A stretch of 64,000 bases of DNA, taken from Archivesica marissinica (taxonomy: Eukaryota > Mollusca > Bivalvia > Venerida > Vesicomyidae). The stretch spans positions 17,205,545 through 17,269,544 of the forward strand of contig CM026402.1 in assembly GCA_014843695.1 (NCBI GenBank), in the 5' to 3' direction. Positions 10,111 through 20,469 of this stretch are shown piece after piece. Below the pieces are notes generated by a model that did no database searches, had not been told where the DNA came from, and worked only from the letters and a program-made list of their open reading frames with translations. Every line of letters starts with the position of its first letter. Position 1 is the stretch's first letter. Both the position numbers and the translations under genes were made by a program.

Positions 10111-10789
10111 TACGGGATGTTCCCTAAATGCCGTAACAATGCATGACCACATTCATAAATATAACATATTACATTTTACGTGTTTAACTAGTAATACACT
10201 GTACTATTATACTATATTTGATCATGGGTCATTGTTGACCTACTTCATATGTTATATTGTTTGTTTGTATTTGATGAAATAAAAAACTTCCTCTTCTTCA
10301 TATGATGTATTCCCAGATATATTAAAGGAGATTAGATAAAACATTTCCTTGTAAATACTCTTAGTACGTTACATTACAGGTGAGTATACTATATCAAGCT
10401 CAAATTGATAGCCTGTTCATTCCTATTAGATGTACATTTTGTATATACAATAAGGGAGTCAATTTATTTATTGAGACTTCAATTTCATAACTAATAAGTA
10501 ACCGTTTTCAACCTTACTAAATTTCGAAGAGTTTATACATTTATAATTCAGAACATTTGTTCGTTACAATTAAGCACATCACATACTTTATATCTTTACA
10601 CAGATAATTACTGCCATTCACACTAGATAGTTATTATGCAACATCTATATTACTCGTCTGTGCAATATGATGACAGGAGATTAGTGTCATGCAGTATAAA
10701 CATTAATTGTTTGTTCTGTTGCATATTTGATGATGATGATTGAGCTTATTTACCCTCGCCGCCGGACGAGCTAGTTGCATATTTGGATA
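10111..10789. other. Spacer, mostly unassigned
   Basis: AT-rich, no supported exon. Near 10738-10775 there is a short motif GAGCTTATTTACCCTCGCCG, repeated at 12826-12850, which resembles a SINE tail. The plus-strand frame at 9884-10282 is mainly the antisense of the LINE relic. Confidence 0.4.
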
Positions 10790-11180
10790 ATACTCAACGT
10801 GTCATGGACATTCCTGGTCAATGAAGATTCACAATTCACCCATTGGCTGCCAAACCTGGATAGGTGGGCGTTTCAAAATTGACCCATTGGCTACCCAATC
10901 AGGTTAGGTGTGCGTTCGAATCCAGCACTATTTAATATATATACCCAGGTATTCTGGCTGCATTACGCTAATCCAGAATCTGAACCAGGTAAAATAAATA
11001 AGAATTAAACTTTTCGTAAAATTTAAATTGTGAATTGGATCTTTTAATTATAGCCCGACCCGCCCCGGTACCTCACAACAAGCGAGTTCCCCAACTGACA
11101 TACACATACACTACAACAAGAACTGTAGACTCACGACTAGACCCACCCGACCAACGACAAATAACCCGGCATACTTACGG
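10790..11180. other. Possible solo-LTR-like regulatory block
   Basis: Two consecutive ~39-bp imperfect repeats each contain ACCCATTGGCT (a CCAAT-type box) and GGTG-GCGTT. They are followed by TTTAATATATATACCCAGG (TATA-like), then AATAAATAAGAATTAAAC (polyadenylation-like). The order fits U3-R-U5, but no TG...CA boundaries, target duplication or internal domain were found. Confidence 0.25.
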
Positions 11181-11184
11181 TTAG

Positions 11185-11405
11185 TATACTAAATGACATA
11201 GAAAACGCACACTTCGGATAAGTTTGTTTTTACATGAAAAACAATAACTATATAAATACATTTTTTAAACATTTTGGAATATGTTTAGTTGTTCAGTTTG
11301 TGTTTTGTAATATAGATGTGATATATCTTTGATGGAATCCTTCGTATTTCGTGTTCATGTCATAATATATACTGTAAGTGTGCGTTTTCTATGTCGTCTA
11401 GTATA
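11185..11405 (+). mobile_element. MITE family M1, complete copy
   Basis: 221 bp. Left end TATACTAAATGACATAGAAA then ACGCACAC; right end GTGTGCGTTTTCTATGTCGT then CTAGTATA. These are inverted repeats of about 28 bp, ending in TA on both sides. Non-coding. The right end is the source unit type of the satellite at 1238-2130. Confidence 0.88.
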
Positions 11406-11762
11406 GTTATATCGTTTTATACGCTGCAATGCAGTTTTGATTGGATAACTGTTCGGTAAATAAAGATTCAAGATTCAATATGTTATCGAATAACGAAAAC
11501 ATACAATGTTTCTAGCTACGTGATCCAATAACATAATTATAAGTCATCAACATGACTTTATTGTTCATAAATCAGTTATGATTAATATTTTCACTTAGTA
11601 TCTACATATCCCATTACATTATTATCGGTGGCGCAGTTGGGTCTCAAGTTTACTGATAGCAATAAATGTATTCGAATAGTATTTTGCCATGCTTTTTTCC
11701 CTTTTCACTTGTTAATTGGTCATAAAAGTTAGTTCGGAAAGTAGAACACCTGATCTGATTAA

Positions 11763-11988
11763 CTCTTTCAGCGCCAATGTCGCATAAACGCGACTTTGTA
11801 AAAAAGTAGAGAACCCGATCGGACAGAACAGAACATGCCGTCTGATCAGGCTATATGCTGATTGCTCTTCAGACAGTGGAGCTAAAGCACCTGTCCGAAT
11901 AGCAAACAACATAGATCCTGATCACGCCGCGGCTGATCTGGATCTATGTTGTTTGCACATGCTCTGAATGTATTCGGCGCTGAAAGAG
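11763..11988. mobile_element. piggyBac-type MITE (TTAA target)
   Basis: 226 bp flanked by TTAA at 11759-11762 and 11989-11992. Ends CTCTTTCAGCGCC and GGCGCTGAAAGAG are perfect inverted repeats. An internal imperfect hairpin (ACAACATAGATCC...GGATCTATGTTGT) lies near 11907-11954. No ORF. The TTAA duplication is the hallmark of piggyBac-family transposases. Confidence 0.85.
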
Positions 11989-12379
11989 TTAAGCACAATT
12001 CGCAAGTCAAAAACATTATTCTAACATCATCTGAACAAGAACAAATCTACCGTTGTTAAATCTGCAATAAACCACCGCTACGGCTGTTGAATTTTGCTCC
12101 CCCTGTAAATAAACTTATTTATGGGCGTAAATATGCACAACTTTTAACAATTTTACATTGGAATTGCATACAGCGATTGGACAGTATTGTTAATAACCAG
12201 CCATACAGAAATAATAGTGTTGATAGCTGGATGATGATTTTTAGGAGGCATTTTGTAAAGCCATCAGCCAAATAACAGACAAGAGCACACTATAACACAC
12301 ATATTTACTAGTATTCATATTATCTTGAGGTCATGTTAGAATGGAATTAATAATTATATGCCTTGCCGTTGTTTATTGA

Positions 12380-12688
12380 GGAATAAACCACTGTGTGCCG
12401 TTATTGTGCGTAGGAATTAACAACTGTGTGCCGTTATTGTGCGTAGGAATTAACAACTGTGTACCGTTATTGTGCGTAGGAATTAACAACTGTGTACCGT
12501 TATTGTGCGTAGGAATAAACCACTGTGTACCGTTATTGTGCGTAGGAATTAACCACTGTGTACCGTTATTGTGCGTAGGAATAAACCACTGTGTGCCGTT
12601 ATTGTGCGTAGGAATAAACCACTGTGTACCGTTATTGTGCGTAGGAATTAACCACTGTGTGCCGTTATTGTGCGTAGGAATAAACAAC
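12380..12688. repeat. 33-bp minisatellite
   Basis: About 9.4 copies of a unit with GTGTGCCGTTATTGTGCGTAG followed by GAAT(A/T)AACCACT. Units vary at AAC/ACC and GTGCC/GTACC. Both strands stay open for about 100 codons because the period is a multiple of three. Confidence 0.95.
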
Positions 12689-12942
12689 TTAGACCTACGG
12701 CTATCTCTTACTCTACGAATTACACAGACGACGGCAAGTGTTCGACTTCAGAACACGCAGAACATTTGTCCGTGACGGCGAGCTGATGACTGTCTACTGT
12801 ATATACAACTGGATTTTTGTTTTTGTTTGAGCTTATTTACCCTCGCCGCCGGCGAACCATATGGGCGAGCGTACTAAGAAGTTTAGTTATTACTCATAGA
12901 TTATAAACTAAGGTGATTAAGTTGTGTGTGTTAATAATACGA

Positions 12943-13300
12943 TTTGAATGCTCAGCCCGGCCATAGATTAGGCTACAAGCATCAAAATGTATAGGGTCAG
13001 TACAGGAGTCACTCTATACTGTCTCACATCTCATATTCATAAATGTATGAATATGTTTGATGTATAATATTATTTGCATGCTCAGCCCGGCCATAGATTA
13101 GGCTACAAGCACCAAACTATATAGAGTCGGTACAGGAGTCACGCTGTACTAACATGCATCTTAATTCTATAATGTGTGAATTAGATGAGTAATGTTATTT
13201 GATTACTCAGCCCGACCATAACTTAGGCTACAAGCATCAAAATACATAGGGTCTGTTTAGGAGTCACTCTAAACTGTCCTCGTATCTCTTGTAATTATAT
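12943..13300. repeat. Three ~123-bp tandem copies
   Basis: Three diverged copies start near 12945, 13066 and 13190. Each has CTCAGCCCGGCCATA...TTAGGCTACAAGC, a hexamer ATAGGGTC, and AGGAGTCACTCTATACTG. The spacers between copies include short palindromes such as ATTCATAAATGTATGAAT. Confidence 0.85.
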
Positions 13301-13837
13301 TTCTTTTCAATGTTCGATGATCTCATGTCCTCGCACGCGACGCGCGACCAATTATCGACTCGATTTATTATGTTTCTCGCCGTTTATATGTCACTTTTTA
13401 TGGTTTAAACAGTCACAAATCTTCAAAAACGGACATCAGAAACAGTTTAACGTTTGAATGTTTTCGGCTAGATGCAGCATTTGTAAAGGTGTTTTTCATT
13501 GGTAGAAAAACTATCCATTTTTTGGTCCTAGCTCGAACTGTTTACTGATTGGTTGATTTTGAAGCCTAGCTTAGAGCTACTTTGTGACCGCAAGAACCTG
13601 TACTAGTGTTAATATTACAAACTTTGATTGTGACTAAAATAATTACATACATTATGATTAAAATATACAATGTTTTAATGAAAACATTACGTCTAGCTTA
13701 TAGTTATCTACACTTGAATATTTCATATCAATTCAAGAGGCTATATATAACCACAACATTCTGTAGATATATAATGTTGTGGTTCTATAATTCTATGTTA
13801 GAATTTTAAATGTTTGTGCCTACAAACTGGAACATAC
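13301..13837. other. Spacer, nothing recognised
   Basis: AT-rich intronic sequence just 3' of a receptor exon on the minus strand. No domain-bearing frame. A small palindrome sits near 13755-13785 (ACCACAACATT...AATGTTGTGGT). Confidence 0.4.
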
Positions 13838-14045
13838 CCTAGATAGTAGTCATACATATAAATAGATTTTGTTGCGTAGTCAACATCAACGCTTTGTAAT
13901 CTTGACATCTGTCTGTGTAATGTAAGTTGCGGTATATGCACAGACGTGTTCTCATAGCCAGGATACACCGGTAGGTGGCGCAGAATGGATGGTGTTTTCC
14001 CGTAACCGTAATAATCAATGTTGGTGGTCATTATGACGCCGCGCT
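13838..14045 (-). CDS. LRP/LDLR-like receptor exon (first visible)
   Basis: A 208-bp exon. Acceptor TCTTATTATTTCAG (14046-14059), donor GTATGT after base 13838. It starts at codon position 2 and ends with two bases, exactly the phase needed by the exon at 4747-5010, although the intron between them is 8.8 kb. The peptide holds MSRLQSVDVDYATKSIYMYD, a degenerate YWTD blade (YMYD), continuing across the splice into the next blade. No upstream exon was recognised to the right, and the preceding exon would have to end with one base of a codon. The in-phase joining of three exons and the shared domain type support one gene on the minus strand. Confidence 0.75.
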
Positions 14046-14059
14046 CTGAAATAATAAGA

Positions 14060-15066
14060 GACTATTTGTTTGTTTCAGTGTATTATTGAATTATTATTCA
14101 TCGAATTAACATTGAAAGCATTATTACGTCACGAGTGACGCTGCGTTATCATTGTAGATCCTTTCAAATAGTTGTGTGGCATGGTTGGTTTTGTGTATTG
14201 TATTAATTACGTCATATGTCCAAGCTTACTGCTCTATAAAAAGATGAGATTTAGATTAGGCGGGAGACGAACTGGGATTTTGAAAGCGCCGTATGGTGCT
14301 TATGCACATAGTAACAATTTATATAAATATACATTCTCATTACAGTGTGGGCCATTAAACTATTTGCATGTGTGTTAAGATCATAAGTACACCAATATTT
14401 ATTAGTAGGTTAATGATATGATATGATATACAAATACAGCTGCAAATTAAAGTCCAATTGATTATATATTTTAGTTTTCAGAATATTAATCTATATAATA
14501 AAATAATTTTATTTATATACTAATAATAAATTTATTATTTACTTAATACGTTCTTAATAATTGCATGAACGATGTTTGGTGTGTTACTTATAAAAATAAA
14601 AGCCTTTAAAGTAAGTTAACATGGCATGCATATGTTATTAAAGATTGTTTCATCTATATTGTAACATATTATCACATATAAATATTTGCTTTAGTATTAT
14701 ATAATTAATTAGATATATTGATATAATGAATTGCTGTCGCCATATTTTTGTATATGTACATGCATGCCACATGGGTCTGAGACCTTCTGGATTTAAACAA
14801 ATAAAACTTAAACTTAAACAATTTAATGTAAAATAAATACTTGTGTTATAAATTGGACTTGGAACTTTTACTAGGCGATTACGGTACAATTAATAAGTAA
14901 ACAATGCCATGAGTTTGAATAACAACGATACAACGTTTATATGATATACGAAGACCTCTATTATAAATGTATCACGATGTTTCGTGGCGATATTTTGCTA
15001 CACAATTGTGTTACGCTCCAAGGTAAAGTAAACAGCAATTTCACTATAAAACGAACAGAAACAATT
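14060..15066. other. Spacer, AT-rich, no supported gene
   Basis: Only short frames without domain features. Presumed intron or intergenic sequence upstream of the first visible receptor exon. Confidence 0.4.
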
Positions 15067-15078
15067 ATAGCAAATTAC

Positions 15079-15316
15079 AGGTTCGATTCCCCGTCTGACC
15101 CTAATAAAATTAACAGTCTTTCAGATGGGACGTTAAACCGAGGTCTCGTGTCGGTGCTTTACACCGTGCACCTAAAAGAACCAGAGGAGACTCTGGAATG
15201 GGTCTATGTCTGTATCATTGCACTATCCTCCAAAAATCTAAAATGACTAATCTCTTCAGGAGGTGTCGCTCATATGGGCAACCGGTAGCGACGATAAATA
15301 AACGTAAAACACACAC
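15079..15316 (+). mobile_element. SINE family B, 5'-truncated, with target duplication
   Basis: Begins within the B box (GGTTCGATTCCCCGTCTGAC) and runs through the body to GACGATAAATAAACGTAAAA(CA)n. It is flanked by a perfect 12-bp duplication ATAGCAAATTAC (15067-15078 and 15317-15328), showing LINE-type target-primed insertion of a truncated copy. Confidence 0.93.
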
Positions 15317-15449
15317 ATAGCAAATTACTTCAGAAATAACATCTGAAGAAATACTAATGTTAACGGCAAATATGCAGCACTGCACGACAGCTTAGCAACA
15401 ATGTTTGTCAGTGATTGATAATGTTTCTTATGTAGCTCTGGTTTATTCT

Positions 15450-15645
15450 CTATGAATCGCCGCCATCATTGTTAGTGCACCATCCTTCGCATTGTCATAG
15501 GATCATGCGTCGGAGACCAGCACGGTTGCATTTGCACTTTCCCGTGCAGGTCTTTTTGCAACAACAGTGCATGGGAATGGCACATGCCACTGACACATCG
15601 CTGACTGTAATCCGTTATGGTTGCACTAACACAGACACGTAGCTC
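15450..15645 (-). pseudogene. Cystine-knot (CTCK)-like exon, frameshifted
   Basis: From a possible acceptor (ACTTACAAG at 15646-15654) the minus strand reads RVCVSATITDYSQRCVSGMC and then ...QPCWSPTHDPMTMRRMVH before a stop. One frame over, the sequence continues CTNNDGGDS and stops. The spacing C...C-x-G-x-C...C...C-x-N-x-G resembles the C-terminal cystine-knot domain of secreted proteins such as mucins, VWF and norrin, where the G-x-C motif and a C-C pair are typical; here the pair reads C-W. One indel separates the two parts, so this is either a decayed exon or a sequencing error in a real last exon. Recognised by pattern only; it could also be chance. The dispersed repeat at 15656-15882 begins right next to it. 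Confidence 0.35.
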
Positions 15646-15655
15646 CTTGTAAGTA

Positions 15656-15882
15656 TATGATATAAGCCGGAAACGATCCAATATGTAAAATATATATTAC
15701 ATATTGATTCTATTTCAGTCTTATATTTTACTTAAACACACACTTATATAACACGATCCCACTAATTAAAATTATAAAATTCGTACATGTACGCGTAGGA
15801 TTTAATATATTTGACAACAGTCCAATATTCTATTATAATGGACTGCAAATACAAAGATATGACGTCACGACAGTGTTTTAAC
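15656..15882. repeat. ~230-bp dispersed repeat, copy 2
   Basis: Collinear partner of 5429-5655: GATATAAGCCGG, ACACACACTTATATAACACG, TACATGTACGC-AGGATTTAATAT, and ATGACGTCACGACAGTGTTTTAA. Confidence 0.7.
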
Positions 15883-15988
15883 TACAACTATGTACTGCGT
15901 TGTTGAAGTTCTTTGGATTAATTAAGTTTACCGCCAAATTCACTCGAGCAGAACACAGAGAATAACTTTAGACATGTCAATCAAGGTC

Positions 15989-16218
15989 CACCTCCGAAGT
16001 CGAGTCACTGACTTGTATACCACTGTAGCCTATCATCACTGATGGTCATGGGTTCGAACCCCGCTTAGACCGTGTCTCTTTGTATGATACAGTTGCAGTT
16101 TGGTTAGTGCACCAAGTACTGGTTAACCGCTGGAGCCTCCCAGGAAAGGTGTTGTTGGGGAAACTGCCCGTCGCTCAAATGGGTAACCGGTAGCAACGTT
16201 AAATAAACTTAAATAAAA
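15989..16218 (+). mobile_element. SINE family E
   Basis: tRNA-like head (CACCTCCGAAGTCGAGTCACTG, then GGGTTCGAACCCCGC as B box). Body GCACCAAGTACTGGTTAACC, GCCCGTCGCTCAAATGGG and tail ACGTTAAATAAACTTAAATAAA. About 230 bp. Other copies are at 50585-50831, 56398-56660 and the split copy at 58931/61887. Confidence 0.88.
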
Positions 16219-16716
16219 CGAAAAACAGATCAATCAATCGCATGTCTAAACCTTCACACCGTACACGTCGGGACCCAGGCACAGGTCACAGCAGGAAGGT
16301 GGGTCAATGACAGCGCTGATGTCAGCCTCGCTATCGAAACAGAAGAAGCCAGCATCGACTCAGTACGATTGGCCTCTATACATTAACGTACCTACTTGGC
16401 GAAATCAATGCCCGGTGCTGTACGGCGGATAGCTTGTGATTGTTTTTATTTTGATTCTTCATGGATATTGCTGGGTGCGGCTTCTACCATGATGCAATGG
16501 GCGAGGAGGACCCCAGCGAAACAACCGGAACCATTCATGCTACTCTGGGCTGACAAATGGTGGCCCTAAAAGTGGCCGTTTTCGAAAGAAAATAAAGTAA
16601 CAACGACCCAGGACTTGTACCATTGAACAGGAAAAAGAAGCGAAATACTGAATGTGGGTAAACCATTCATAGCATATCGTATTCACATTGCAAGTATAAA
16701 AACGGGACACTCGCAT

Positions 16717-16986
16717 ACAGTCTGACCGGACTGGTAATCCAGGGATCGCAGGTTCGATCCCCCGTCTGACCCTAATAAAATTAACAGTCTTTCAGATGGG
16801 ACGTTAAACCGAGGTCTCGTGTCGGTGCTTTACACCGTGCACATAAAAGAACCAGAGGAGATTGTGGAATGGGTCTCTGTCAGTATCATTGCATTATCCT
16901 CCAACATCTAAAATAACTAATCTCTTAAGGAGGCGTCGCTCATATGGGCAACCGGTAGCGACGATAAATAAACGTAAAACACACAC
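16717..16986 (+). mobile_element. SINE family B, tandem copy 1
   Basis: Head shortened (GACCGGACTGGTAATCCAGG, then GGTTCGATCCC). Full body and tail ending CGTAAAACACACACA. Directly abuts a second copy in the same orientation. Confidence 0.9.
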
Positions 16987-17261
16987 ACAGTCTGACGAAT
17001 CTGTAGTCCAGTGGTAACACGCTGGACTGGTAATCCAGGGATCGCAGGTTCGATCCCTCGTCTGGCCCTAATAAAATTAACAAGTCTTTCAGATGGGACG
17101 TTAAACCGAGGTCTCGTGTCGGTGCTTTAGAGGAGACTTTGGAATGGGTCTCTGTCTGTATCATTGCACTAGCCTCCAAAAATCTAAAATGACTAATCTC
17201 TTCAGGAGGCGTCGCTCATATAGGCAACCGGTAGCGACGATAAATAAACGTAAAACACACA
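16987..17261 (+). mobile_element. SINE family B, tandem copy 2
   Basis: Complete tRNA-like head (TGTAGTCCAGTGGTAACACG, CTGGACTGGTAATCCAGG, GGTTCGATCCC). The anticodon-loop position reads GGT. Compared with other copies it lacks about 24 bases around ACACCGTGCAC-AAAAGAACC. Confidence 0.9.
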
Positions 17262-18187
17262 GCATAGTTTTATTTTGCTGTCAGTATATACATGTTATTG
17301 ATGTACATTAAAACATTAAAACAAACACAATATATAGATTATTGTAACACAAACCGTACCGTTTGGAAGAGATTTAGCCGTATCTGCAGCAGCATTCTGG
17401 CCACAACACGAAGCGTACACCCCCACTATTATACTTATAGTGATCAACCTTGCCATCGTCATACAAGATTATACCTCGTCTTTGCCTCTTATCCTCATAT
17501 ACAATATACCAGTCAGTCGTGGGCGTTCCAAGTGATGATATTCAGATATTATTAATTTACGAATATAATTGTGCTTATTGAATGCGTATCAATACTGTCT
17601 GTTACATCTAAAGACCTACAGGCCTGATCGCAGTCGGCTATATAATGTACGTGTATAGTGTGCGGCTGTTAGAGCACGTCACTTTTGCTGCTACTGGTAG
17701 TTAATTGAATTAATATGCATATTCATTCCGTTTTATCGTGGACATCGTCTTCTTGAAAATTGTCTTTGTCCAAAATCACAATCTGAAACATGCAGTAATA
17801 CGTAATATAGCAAAAGTAAGAGCGAAAACAATATAATTTGTAATGACTGTGTTTTAAATATATTCGTCGTTTACGCGAATTGTGTATTAACAAATAAATG
17901 TAAACACTGCTTAATGCACGTGCATGATGCAAATGTGGATGTTGATACACCTATCTTAGATGCTTTTTTCTGAATGCCGACAGAGAGGATGTGTTTTTGA
18001 AAGTAAGCTGGGCGGACGAACCGATTCAGGAAATTGATAATATCACTTTCGGTTTGTTAGTAGTGCAAACACGGACTGGTTACTAACTGAAAATAATTAT
18101 TGAAATTATAATGGAAGAATGTATAGTAGCAATGTTACATGGTCGCAAAATATTAAATTTTACATTCAAATGCTAAATGTTATACTA
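17262..18187. other. Spacer with one unassigned short frame
   Basis: No recognised gene. A minus-strand frame (stop at 17374, open to 17541) reads TDWYIVYEDKRQRRGIILYD and later FVLWPECCCRYG. It has the look of coding sequence but no start, splice acceptor or family match that I can support. Confidence 0.35.
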
Positions 18188-18285
18188 CAATCTACATCCG
18201 TTATGTCTGAAACGGAACTTTGATCCGACTTCGAGATAACCGGATAATTCGACATAACCTACTTTGACATAGCGGATGTAGACTG
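18188..18285. mobile_element. Short MITE, TA target, CAGTCTACATCCG ends
   Basis: 98 bp between TA dinucleotides (18186-18187, 18286-18287). Left CAATCTACATCCGTTATGTC and right GACATAGCGGATGTAGACTG are near-perfect inverted repeats. Non-coding. A partial relative is at 981-1064. Confidence 0.75.
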
Positions 18286-18590
18286 TATATACATCTTCAA
18301 CAAGGTTATGATCAGTTGTCTTGTCTCAGTATTTGTACATGGATTTATGTATCGAAATATCATTATAATTCCATTTAATGGACAAAACCAATCTACACTT
18401 TTGGTTAACTGATTAATTATCAGTTCTCAAGTATCTGTTTATGTTGAATAACGTAGCCGGACCATTACTGATACAGATGCTACGGGAGTGAGCGTTTTAT
18501 TGGCGATGTCGGAGGGCTGTCCTGAAACCCTCTATAATGTCGTTGAATGCACTATGCAATCATCCAGGTTGTTCCAATCTATGAGTGTTT

Positions 18591-19140
18591 TCACAAAAGA
18601 TAAATGTTTGAAGTGTTCTGTGTGAGCAAATGGAATAGTGTATGATCGTGAATTTTTCGATACTCTTCGATCAACGATATTTCCTGATCAAAGTCTTTGA
18701 ATTGTTTAGCTTTCACAGCTCGCTGATCGCGTTGTTTTGTCAGGTAATGCTTAGGATCCACTGCTCTCTTGTACAGCATCACCAGTCTGTCGTAGGCGCA
18801 GCGCTCTTGTAGGGTGTCCAGTTTCAGGTTCTTTAGCATGTTTGTAACGCCGTCGGGGCGCTCGTGTAGGGTGTCCAGTTTCAGGTTCTTTAGCATGTTT
18901 GTAACGCCGTCGGGGCGCTCGTGTAGGGTGTCCAGTTTCAGGTTCTTTAGCATGTTTGTAACGCCGTCGCGGCGCTCGTGTAGGGTGTCCAGTTTCAGGT
19001 CCTTTAGCATGTTTGTAACGCCGTCGCGGCGCTCGTGTAGGGTGTCCAGTTTCAGGTTCTTTAGCATGTTTGTAACGCCGTCGCGGTGCTCGTGTAGGGT
19101 GTCCAGTTTCAGGTCCTTTAGCATGTTTGCAACGCCGTCT
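18591..19140 (-). pseudogene. LINE reverse-transcriptase tail with internal tandem amplification
   Basis: The minus strand reads LKLDTLQERCAYDRLVMLYK and then HYLTKQRDQRAVKAKQFKDF, which fits the region after the RT domain in non-LTR retrotransposons (typically VT-ML--L-W-TL--RR---RL--LYK). Upstream of it, the 19-residue piece GVTNMLKNLKLDTLHERRD is repeated about six times (57-bp units, 18800-19130). No catalytic RT region is present, so this is a 3' fragment in which a coding segment expanded in tandem. Frames stay open through the repeats, which differ at N/D and R/P/H. Confidence 0.7.
18800..19130. repeat. 57-bp tandem repeat derived from LINE coding sequence
   Basis: About 5.8 copies of a unit with CGCTCGTGTAGGGTGTCCAG and AGGTTCTTTAGCATGTTTG. 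It is embedded in the LINE remnant and preserves its reading frame. Confidence 0.93.
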
Positions 19141-19320
19141 TACCCCTTGCTTCTATAGTCAGTGTGGATAAAGAGAGCATCGCGCTTCTAGTTATATTGC
19201 AAACCCATAATAAGTATTCTATCGTTTCGTATTCAATTTGGCAAATAGAGCACAGTGGGCCCAGCCCAGCTTTGTATTTAAAAATATGTAGACACGTGCC
19301 AATATTGACTACAGGAAGCT
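19141..19320 (-). pseudogene. LINE C-terminal cysteine-knuckle fragment
   Basis: The minus-strand frame reads KYKAGLGPLCSICQIEYETI then EYLLWVCNITRSAML. This matches the C-x2-C...E-x2-E-L-x3-C knuckle at the end of non-LTR retrotransposon ORF2 proteins. It sits beside the fragment at 18591-19140 on the same strand but out of the normal order for one element (the more C-terminal part is upstream), so it is a separate or rearranged piece. Confidence 0.55.
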
Positions 19321-19398
19321 ACTCCATTGATGACATTCTGTATGACTGCCAAAGCATTACAATTTCTTATTTACTCAATTTGATCCAGATTCAATTAC

Positions 19399-19400
<2 letters not shown>

Positions 19401-19448
<48 letters not shown>

Positions 19449-19500
19449 TAATAATAAAGACTTTATTTAACGAGAGAACGCATTTGAACAATTAAGTCAT
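19401..19500 (-). mobile_element. (AAT)n microsatellite and LINE-like 3' tail
   Basis: About 18 AAT units, followed by AAGACTTTATTTAACGAGAG. On the minus strand this is a T-rich 3' UTR, TTAAATAAAGTCTTTATT, then (ATT)n, the usual ending of several invertebrate LINE clades. Confidence 0.5.
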
Positions 19501-20164
19501 TCTCCCATGAACAAATTAAAACATGAAATAGCACAATGAAACATGTAAACAGTAACCAGTAAAACTTTCATAGGAAATAAGATATAAGATGCAAGACTCG
19601 TGATCGAATAACAAAGCAAATACATATAGCCATGTATACCGTCGTCTGCCCGAGTCGTCGATTTTGTTTCGTCATAGCACATGATGTGGCATATCCGGTG
19701 TAAAACCCGGATGTAAACTTTATGTAAAATGATACAAGCTTAGTGCAGCCTAAGTATTATATACTTTACTAATATCACGCTATCCCGATACATTCATTTG
19801 ATCTTATCACGTGCTGAGGATTTCCGGAAATTCTATATACCTCTTCCTTGCCGTATAGATTACTTGGCATGTACTATCCTTTACATTCAATCTGAACAAT
19901 AACTTTACATTTCATTCGGGGTTGCTAAAGTTTAAGACGCCCGCAAAGTCTAAACGTTTCTAACAATATGTATGTAAACGGGGACTGATGCGCTTGCATA
20001 GTGATACACCATGAACACTGTGTGTGTTATTTCATCGCTTTTTACCCACTCCCTGTCTCCGTTCATCTAGCTATAATTTCATACACTTATATATTTTGGT
20101 CTTACTACATAATACGTTTACGTCTTAGTCACCAATAGTGCACACATTTATATATGTAATGGAG
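19501..20164. other. Spacer, nothing recognised
   Basis: No supported exon. The first ~180 bases may belong to the 3' UTR of the LINE ending at 19401. Confidence 0.35.
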
Positions 20165-20262
20165 ATAATCTCATTAAGCTTTAAGTTTTCGATTACACCC
20201 ATATTCATTTTGTATACAATAGATATGTACTGTACATTATGAATGAATAAACATGTTAAACC
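20165..20262 (+). mobile_element. LINE 3'-tail relic
   Basis: ATTAAGCTTTAAGTTTTCGATT ... TGAATGAATAAACATGTTAAACC. Same tail family as 36057-36165 and the 3' end of the LINE at 40190. Confidence 0.65.
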
Positions 20263-20469
20263 AATCATTTCACCACCACACTTTTGACAAAGGTTGAAAA
20301 AGGGATGCCAACATGTCTGTAATTGGTCTGCGATACGTAGGGTTTGTTCTAAGTTAATTTACGTTAGCTTGACTTTCATAACCAAGTGATTATACATGAA
20401 CAAACGAGGTAAAACCTGTTGTGAGGATATTTTTGAATACGCTTGTGAAACTTCCTTCCTTTAGTCCAT

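Noticed and set aside
9884..10282. 132-codon plus-strand frame rich in hydrophobic residues
   Set aside because: Its first half is antisense to the LINE pseudogene linker region; no signal or domain is convincing.
11185..11405. M1 as a Tc1-mobilised derivative of the element at 6146
   Set aside because: M1 ends (ACTAGAGGACATAG) do not resemble the Tc1 ends (CTGAGTCAAAAAAG), so this transposase is unlikely to be its driver.
15450..15645. Same gene as the LRP exons
   Set aside because: A cystine-knot domain upstream of a YWTD propeller would be an unprecedented order, and no phase-compatible splice to 14045 was found.
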